Under the pieces are notes generated by a model that was given only the letters and a program-made list of their open reading frames with translations, had not been told where the DNA came from and made no database searches. 64,000 nt of DNA from Macrostomum hystrix (lineage: Eukaryota; Platyhelminthes; Macrostomidae). Positions 57,858 to 64,000 of this stretch are shown piece after piece (the stretch's first letter is position 1; each line of letters opens with the position of its first letter). The translations under genes and the position numbers were made by a program. The stretch lies in contig CATNEN010000007.1 in NCBI GenBank assembly GCA_950097015.1, positions 7,720,001-7,784,000 on the forward strand, read 5' to 3'.

Positions 57858-58934
57858 GGATTGCGAAAGCATTGTGGAAGAATGCGGCTCAGAATGATGA
57901 AGGATTCGGCTTAGGGACTGGTTATGCTTCGAACTCTTAAATCTTAGTCCAGGAATGTTGGGGATTAGACTTGGGATTAGACTTGGGATTAGACTTGGAA
58001 TTTAGAGTGAAGTGTAGTATTGCAGCTTGCATCTCAATCCAGTAGAGAAATGAGGACCGCACTGCGTCGATTGTGTTTACTTCGATTTCAAGTTTCTGCT
58101 CAGCGGACTTACTTTCAGTGTACATTTTTGTAGTTGATTTTATGAGGCCTGCAGTTATGCTAACCCTGTGCCACAAATGCTGACTGCTTTGCATCCAGAT
58201 TTCCTGCTTATAAAATACCTTTAGGTTATAGAAGACTATTTATTTTCATTCTCATTTTTCTCTCCTTAAATTGCAGTTTTAAGGTCGATAATGTTGAATT
58301 ATTACAATAGTACCAGAAAATTACTTTCTTTTTCTCGCCTAATTTTCTCGTTCTTAAAAACCCTATATTGTGGATGTAAAGTTTCCGCACATGGATTTCT
58401 TTAGAGATATATATTTTAATCTCACTTTGTTATTTTGCTACTGTCCAACTTTGAAATCGAGAACTGTCATTCAACTCGAGATTTTGTGTTGATAAAATCC
58501 CATATGACTGCTCACACTGAGCATTTGATGGACTTCGTATCAATAAATACCTGTTGAAGCTTTGTTCGCTAGGGTGATGCATGTACTGCCTCTGACGGCA
58601 CTGGATTTAATGAAGATGAATCAGTTGTTTGCTGAGACCAGAGTACTGAAGTCGTGTTTAATATTTCACTCTATATTATTCGATACTCTATACTGATTCT
58701 AGTAGAACATTGACTGCGCTGTTCGACATTGTACATACGCGCACACCTGTTTACTCATTTCCTGCTGCTCATTGACGCATGTACTGACCCACTGATATCC
58801 TAGTGTACATGAAGATATTTAATTGCAAAACAGTTGCCCAAATCTATTCAAGGCCAGTCTGTCTAAGATTTACCTGCTCGTTGTAGATTCTTTTTGCTAA
58901 AACCGTTTTGTTCCGTTGTATTTATTTCGATCGA
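57858..58934 (+). other. DCAF12 3' UTR and intergenic spacer
   Basis: This contains a short repeat at 57959-58000 (GGGATTAGACTT, about three copies) and a poly(A) signal at 58542. Nothing else is recognised before the 33-bp array. Confidence 0.5.
58542..58547 (+). terminator. Probable poly(A) signal of DCAF12
   Basis: AATAAA about 685 bp after the stop, followed by GT-rich sequence (CTGTTGAAGCTTTGTTCG). I found no nearer canonical hexamer. Confidence 0.45.
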
Positions 58935-59445
58935 ATATGGGCAACTCACCCAGCCTGATGACCCAGCATATCACCAACTCACCCAGCCTGATGACCCAGC
59001 ATATCCCCAACTCACCCAGCCTGATGGCCCAGCATATCACCAACTCACCCAGCCCTATGGCCCAGCATATCCCCAACTCACCCAGCCTGATGACCCAGCA
59101 TATCCCCAACTCACCCAGCCTGATGACCCAGCATATCCCCAACTCACCCAGCCTGATGACCCAGCATATCCCCAACTCACCCAGCCTGATGACCCAGCAT
59201 ATCCCCAACTCACCCAGCCTGATGACCCAGCATATCCCCAACTCACCCAGCCTTATGGCCCAGCATATCACCAACTCACCCAGCCTGATGACCCAGCATA
59301 TCCCCAACTCACCCAGCCTGATGACCCAGCATATCCCCAACTCACCCAGCCTGATGACCCAGCATATCCCCAACTCACCCAGCCTTATGGCCCAGCATAT
59401 CCCCAACTCACCCAGCCTGATGACCCAGCATATCACATCATCAAC
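58935..59445 (+). repeat. 33-bp minisatellite between DCAF12 and the SR-protein gene
   Basis: About 15 copies of a 33-bp unit (CTCACCCAGCCTGATGACCC then AGCATATCCCCAA), with ATCACCAA and CCTATGGCCC variants. It ends about 170 bp before the SR-protein start codon, so it may lie in the promoter or 5' UTR of that gene. Confidence 0.94.
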
Positions 59446-59617
59446 TCACCCAACTCCTCAATTTCCGGTAAATTTCATCAAGCAACCTAGCTTAAAAGTG
59501 AAGCACCAATACACTAAGGATCATTTTGCTACCTGGTTATTAGGCAGAGTTAATTAAATCCCTGTTGATTGTCCTGAGTTGACTGAGGTTCGCTCGCTTC
59601 CGCAGCCTGCAGCCACC

Positions 59618-62600
59618 ATGGCCCGAATGCGACTCGACTGCAAGATCTACGTGGGCGATCTTCCACGCGACGCCGAGGAGCGCGAAATCGAGCGCGCCTT
59701 CCGCTCCTACGGCAACGTCCGCTCCGTTTGGGTTGCCCGCAATCCGCCCGGCTTCGCCTTCGTGGAGATGGAAGATCCGCGCGACGCCAAGGACGCCGCG
59801 CGTGGACTCGACGGCACCACCATCTGCGGCGTGCGCGCCAGAGTTGAAATGTCCAGCGGCCAGGCGCGCGGCGGACGCTCCAGCAATCCCAACGACCGGT
59901 GCTACGAATGCGGCGAGCCGGGCCACTACGCCTACGCGTGTCCGCGCAAGGGTGGCCGTGGCGGCCGCGGTGGCCGCGACGAAGGCGGTCGAGATCGCCG
60001 CAGGTAAGTCTGGAAACTGATGAGAACGTCTGGCTTGCGTTGCTGTTTCTACCTAGTCTACCTAGCAAAAATCTTTCCGCATGCTCGCTTTTGTTTAGAC
60101 GCAGCCCATCGTATAGCCGGAGCCGCAGTCGCAGTCGAAGTCTGAGCCGCAGCCGCTCTCCACCACCGCGCCGTCGCAGGTGAGAATAGCTATTAGTTAA
60201 TAAACTATATTGGAGATCTAAGCGAGGCAGATTGGAGATCTGGGAGAGGCAGATTCGACATCTGAGAGAGGCAGATTGGACATCTGGGAGTGGCAGATTG
60301 GAGATCTGGGAGAGGCAGATTGGAGATCAGGGAGAGGCAGATTGGACATCTAAGAGAGGCAGATTGGACATCTGGGAGTGGCAGATTGGAGATCTGGGAG
60401 AGGCAGATTGGAGATCAGGGAGAGGCAGATTGGACATCTGGGAGAGGCAGATTAGAGGTCTAGGAGAGGCAGATTGGACATCTGGGAGAGGCAGATTGGA
60501 GATTTGGGAGAGGCAGATTGGACATCTGGGAGAGGCAGATTGGACATCTGAGAGAGGCAGATTGGACATCTGAGAGAGGCAGATTGGACATCTGAGAGAT
60601 GCAGATTTGAGATCAGGGAGAGGCAGATTGGACATCTGGGAGTGGCAGATTGGAGATCTGGAGAGGCAGATTGGAGATCTGGGAGTGGCAGATTGGAGAT
60701 CTAGGAGAGGCAGATTGGACATCTGGGAGAGGCAGATTGGACATCTGAGAGAGGCAGATTGGACATCTGAGAGATGCAGATTTGAGATCTGAGAGATGCA
60801 GATTTGAGATCAGGGAGAGGCAGATTGGACATCTGGGAGTGGCAGATTGGAGATCTGGAGAGGCAGATTGGAGATCTGGGAGTGGCAGATTGGAGATCTG
60901 GGAGAGGCAGATTGGAGATCTGGGAGAGGCAGATTAGAGGTCTAGGAGAGGCAGATTGGACATCTGGGAGAGGCAGATTGGAGATTTGGGAGAGGCAGAT
61001 TGGACATCTGGGAGAGGCAGATTGGACATCTGAGAGAGGCAGATTGGACATCTGAGAGATGCAGATTTGAGATCAGGGAGAGGCAGATTGGACATCTGGG
61101 AGTGGCAGATTGGAGATCTGGAGAGGCAGATTGGAGATCTGGGAGTGGCAGATTGGAGATCTGGGAGAGGCAGATTGGACATCTGGGAGAGGCAGATTGG
61201 ACATCTGAGAGAGGCAGATTGGACATCTGAGAGATGCAGATTTGAGATCTGAGAGATGCAGATTTGAGATCAGGGAGAGGCAGATTGGACATCTGGGAGT
61301 GGCAGATTGGAGATCTGGAGAGGCAGATTGGAGATCTGGGAGTGGCAGATTGGAGATCTGGGAGAGGCAGATTGGAGATCTGGGAGAGGCAGATTGGAGA
61401 TCTGGGAGAGGCAGATTAGACATCTGGGAGTGGCAGATTGGAGATCTGGGAGAGGCAGATTGGAGATCTGGGAGTGGCAGATTGGAGATCTGGGAGAGGC
61501 AGATTGGAGATCTGGGAGAGGCAGATTGGAGATCTGGGAGAGGCAGATTGGAGATCAGGGAGAGGCAGATTGGAGATCTGGGAGAGGCAGATTGGAGATC
61601 TAGGAGAGGCAGATTAGAGATCTGGGAGATGCAGATTTGAGATCAGGGAGAGGCAGATTGGACATCTGGGAGTGGCAGATTGGAGATCTGGAGAGGCAGA
61701 TTGGAGATCTGGGAGTGGCAGATTGGAGATCTGGGAGAGGCAGATTGGAGATCTGGGAGTGGCAGATTGGAGATCTGGGAGAGGCAGATTGGAGATCTGG
61801 GAGAGGCAGATTAGACATCTGGGAGTCGCAGATTAGAGATCTGGGAGAGGCAGATTGGAGATCTGGGAGTGGCAGATTGGACATCTAAGAGAGGCAGATT
61901 GGAGATCTGGGAGAGGCAGATTGGAGATCAGGGAGAGGCAGATTGGAGATCTGGGAGAGGCAGATTGGAGATCTAGGAGAGGCAGATTAGAGATCTGGGA
62001 GAGGCAGATTGGAGATCTAGGTGAGGCAGATTGGAGATCTAGGAGAGGCAGATTAGAGATCTGGGAGTGGCAGATTGGAGATCTGGGAGAGGCAGATTGG
62101 AGATCTGGGAGAGGCAGATTGGAGATCTGGGAGTGGCAGATTGGAGATCTGGGAGAGGCAGATTGGAGATCTGGGAGAGGCAGATTGGAGATCTGGGAGA
62201 GGCAGATTGGAGATCAGGGAGAGGCAGATTGGAGATCTGGGAGAGGCAGATTGGAGATCTAGGAGAGGCAGATTAGAGATCTGGGAGATGCAGATTTGAG
62301 ATCAGGGAGAGGCAGATTGGACATCTGGGAGTGGCAGATTGGAGATCTGGAGAGGCAGATTGGAGATCTGGGAGTGGCAGATTGGAGATCTGGGAGAGGC
62401 AGATTGGAGATCTGGGAGTGGCAGATTGGAGATCTGGGAGAGGCAGATTGGAGATCTGGGAGAGGCAGATTAGACATCTGGGAGTCGCAGATTAGAGATC
62501 TGGGAGAGGCAGATTGGAGATCTGGGAGTGGCAGATTGGACATCTAAGAGAGGCAGATTGGAGATCTGGGAGAGGCAGATTGGAGATCAGGGAGAGGCAG

Positions 62601-63021
62601 ATTGGAGATCTGGGAGAGGCAGATTGGAGATCTAGGAGAGGCAGATTAGAGATCTGGGAGAGGCAGATTGGAGATCTAGGTGAGGCAGATTGGAGATCTA
62701 GGAGAGGCAGATTAGAGATCTGGGAGTGGCAGATTGGAGATCTGGGAGAGGCAGATTGGAGATCTGGGAGAGGCAGATTGGAGATCTGGGAGTGGCAGAT
62801 TGGAGATCTGGGAGTGGCAGATTGGAGATTTGGGAGAGGCAGATTGGAGGTCTGGGAGAGGCAGATTGCAGATTGGTGGTTGACTGATTCCATGGGAATC
62901 TTAGAGAGGCTGATTAGTGAACTAATTGTTATCTATAAACATTGCTGGCTACTGAAGTGAGTAGTGCATTTACAATTTAAGCCTTCAATATTTCAGATCC
63001 CGCAGCGGCAGCTCTCGCTGA
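59618..63021 (+). CDS. SRSF7: SRSF7/9G8-like SR splicing factor
   Basis: Nuclear splicing and mRNA-export factor. Exons: 59618-60003, 60099-60179, 62997-63021; phases agree, 163 residues. RRM at about 8-78 with RNP2 KIYVGD (9-14) and RNP1-like GFAFVEM (45-51), then a CCHC zinc knuckle [14 protein letters not shown] (Cys95, Cys98, His103, Cys108), an RG-rich segment, and a short RS domain ([14 protein letters not shown]) split over exons 2 and 3. The knuckle distinguishes 9G8/SRSF7 from SRSF3. The RS domain is shorter than in vertebrates. An acceptor-like TTCCGCAG lies just before the Kozak-like CACCATGG. Intron 2 (60180-62996) is almost all minisatellite, cutting the RS-domain coding region. 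AATAAA at 63116-63121. Confidence 0.93.
60215..62880 (+). repeat. 22-bp minisatellite, 2.7 kb, filling SRSF7 intron 2
   Basis: About 120 copies of a 22-bp unit (GATCTGGGAGAGGCAGATTG plus GA) with single-base variants (GACATCTG, GGGAGTGG, GAGATCAGG, a 21-bp GATCTGGAGAGG form). A higher-order block of 659 bp (about 30 units) is repeated: sequence from about 61600 recurs from about 62259 with the same order of variants. The sense strand is purine-rich. Confidence 0.96.
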
Positions 63022-63115
63022 CACGGCTTCTGAAAATAGCCTGACAACTGTCTGCCAGCGGGGCCTTGTTAGTTCAGCAACGCCCAGTGAATAGCCGCTA
63101 AATAATCCAAGCTAC

Positions 63116-63121
63116 AATAAA
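63116..63121 (+). terminator. Poly(A) signal of the SRSF7-like gene
   Basis: AATAAA 95 bp after the stop codon, followed by a TTTGGCTTG stretch. Confidence 0.65.
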
Positions 63122-64000
63122 AGTCCTGATTGCCTTTGGCTTGCAAACTGTTCAAATTGGTCAGCTCATCCTATCGCACCGCCAATACTAATAGTAAAAC
63201 AACAATACAAGTTGAACTCATTATGCTTGCTCTGGCTCACTTAAAATAAAAATATCTATAGTGTACTATCTGACAGCCGCACTGCCAACTGCATTTTTCT
63301 CTTCTACACCCACCAGCTCCCCTCCTAGTGGGACTTCTGGTAGCAATCGACTATTGTGTCATCTAATTAGTTATTTCATTAGAAGTTCATTGTCTTATCA
63401 GGTTTTTACACTCCGAAACCCTTTTAACTGTTGCTATTCCGTTCTGTTATGTCTGTTGTTTTGAAACTGTCCAAGCTATGCATCGCGCTATGTATTTTTA
63501 GCTTATGAAATTTCTACAAGGCAGTGTCATTTATTTGTACTTAAAGTTAGCAGTTTATATTTTTGTTTAACAGTAGAAAGATCACGCTAATTTTCTCCCT
63601 GGGGAAGAACTAGGAAAAAGAAAGAGGAAACAATCTAGTCAATACACTATGATTAAAAATTATATCCGAGTTTGGTTACACGATGAATATTTGTGAGCAG
63701 AAAAAATTATGCCTATATAATGTTGGTCTTTGCCACCAGACAAACCGACGAGAATATCGTTGAATATCTTGACGACGCCGATGTTTTGTGATTCAGGAAG
63801 TTGTTTCATCGAATGGAGCGAAAAATTCAGTCCGTGTTCTGGATTTTCCTGGCCATTGGTTGCATATATTTGGAAACAGAAACAAATTTGGGTGTTTGAA
63901 ATACCCACATGCTCTTTCTACTGTTTAAGCAATATGATTTCAATTGGCTTGCAAACTTCTTGTCCTCAAAAGGCTTGTCAAAATTTCAACTGCAAATCAT
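63122..64000 (+). other. Distal intergenic end of window
   Basis: No gene is recognised. A minus-strand open frame of 82 codons (63660-63908) has no known motif and AT-rich codons. Confidence 0.45.

Noticed and set aside
60232..62960. Many repetitive frames in the SRSF7 intron
   Set aside because: They are products of the 22-bp array; the flanking exons join across it in phase.
63660..63908. 82-codon minus-strand frame at the window end
   Set aside because: No recognisable domain and no splice or promoter support.

Overview
This 64 kb window is nuclear DNA from an animal, most likely a bilaterian invertebrate. It carries spliced genes with GT-AG (and one GC-AG) introns, AATAAA poly(A) signals, Helitrons, tRNA-derived SINEs and metazoan signalling genes (PLC-beta4/norpA, Di-Ras, SPE-39/VIPAS39, DCAF12, PPM1G, a 9G8-type SR protein). 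Exons are GC-rich and gene-free DNA is AT-rich. A spiralian such as a free-living flatworm would fit, but nothing here identifies the species.

Layout. 1-17.6 kb (+): a PLCB4/norpA-class phospholipase C-beta gene, reconstructed as 21 exons whose phases all agree (1,233 residues), with a possible 93-nt extra exon. 19.0-20.4 kb: a 23-bp satellite. 20.6-21.8 kb (-): an unrecognised two-exon gene ending in a CaaX-like CSLL. 22.0-23.8 kb: an IS630/Tc1-type transposon with TA duplications and long inverted repeats; its transposase has a single internal stop. 24.0-24.5 kb (+): a frameshifted Di-Ras GTPase, then a 1.4-kb minisatellite. 27.5-29.3 kb (-): PPM1G. 32.2-33.1 kb (+): a short glutamine-rich gene. 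34.4-43.15 kb: four Helitrons joined exactly head to tail, with a fifth copy alone at 44.06-46.34 kb; four of the five carry the same nested hAT-like MITE with an 8-bp duplication. 47.2-47.8 kb: an unclassified element with 104-bp inverted repeats. 49.1-52.1 kb (+): SPE-39/VIPAS39. 56.3-57.9 kb (+): DCAF12. 59.6-63.0 kb (+): an SRSF7-like gene whose second intron is a 2.7-kb minisatellite.

The most striking property is that almost every gene contains or abuts its own minisatellite (units of about 19-53 bp), and many introns are filled by the array from near the donor to near the acceptor. In PLC intron 4 the real 5' splice site is itself the first unit of the array, and later units repeat a GTGAGT/GTGAGG donor. 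In PLC intron 8 the array starts two bases inside a GC donor.

The genes are unrelated housekeeping or signalling genes, not an operon. They cover phosphoinositide signalling, small-GTPase signalling, Ser/Thr dephosphorylation, endolysosomal trafficking, CUL4-dependent ubiquitination and splicing. All exon models are manual and rest on family similarity recalled without database searches.
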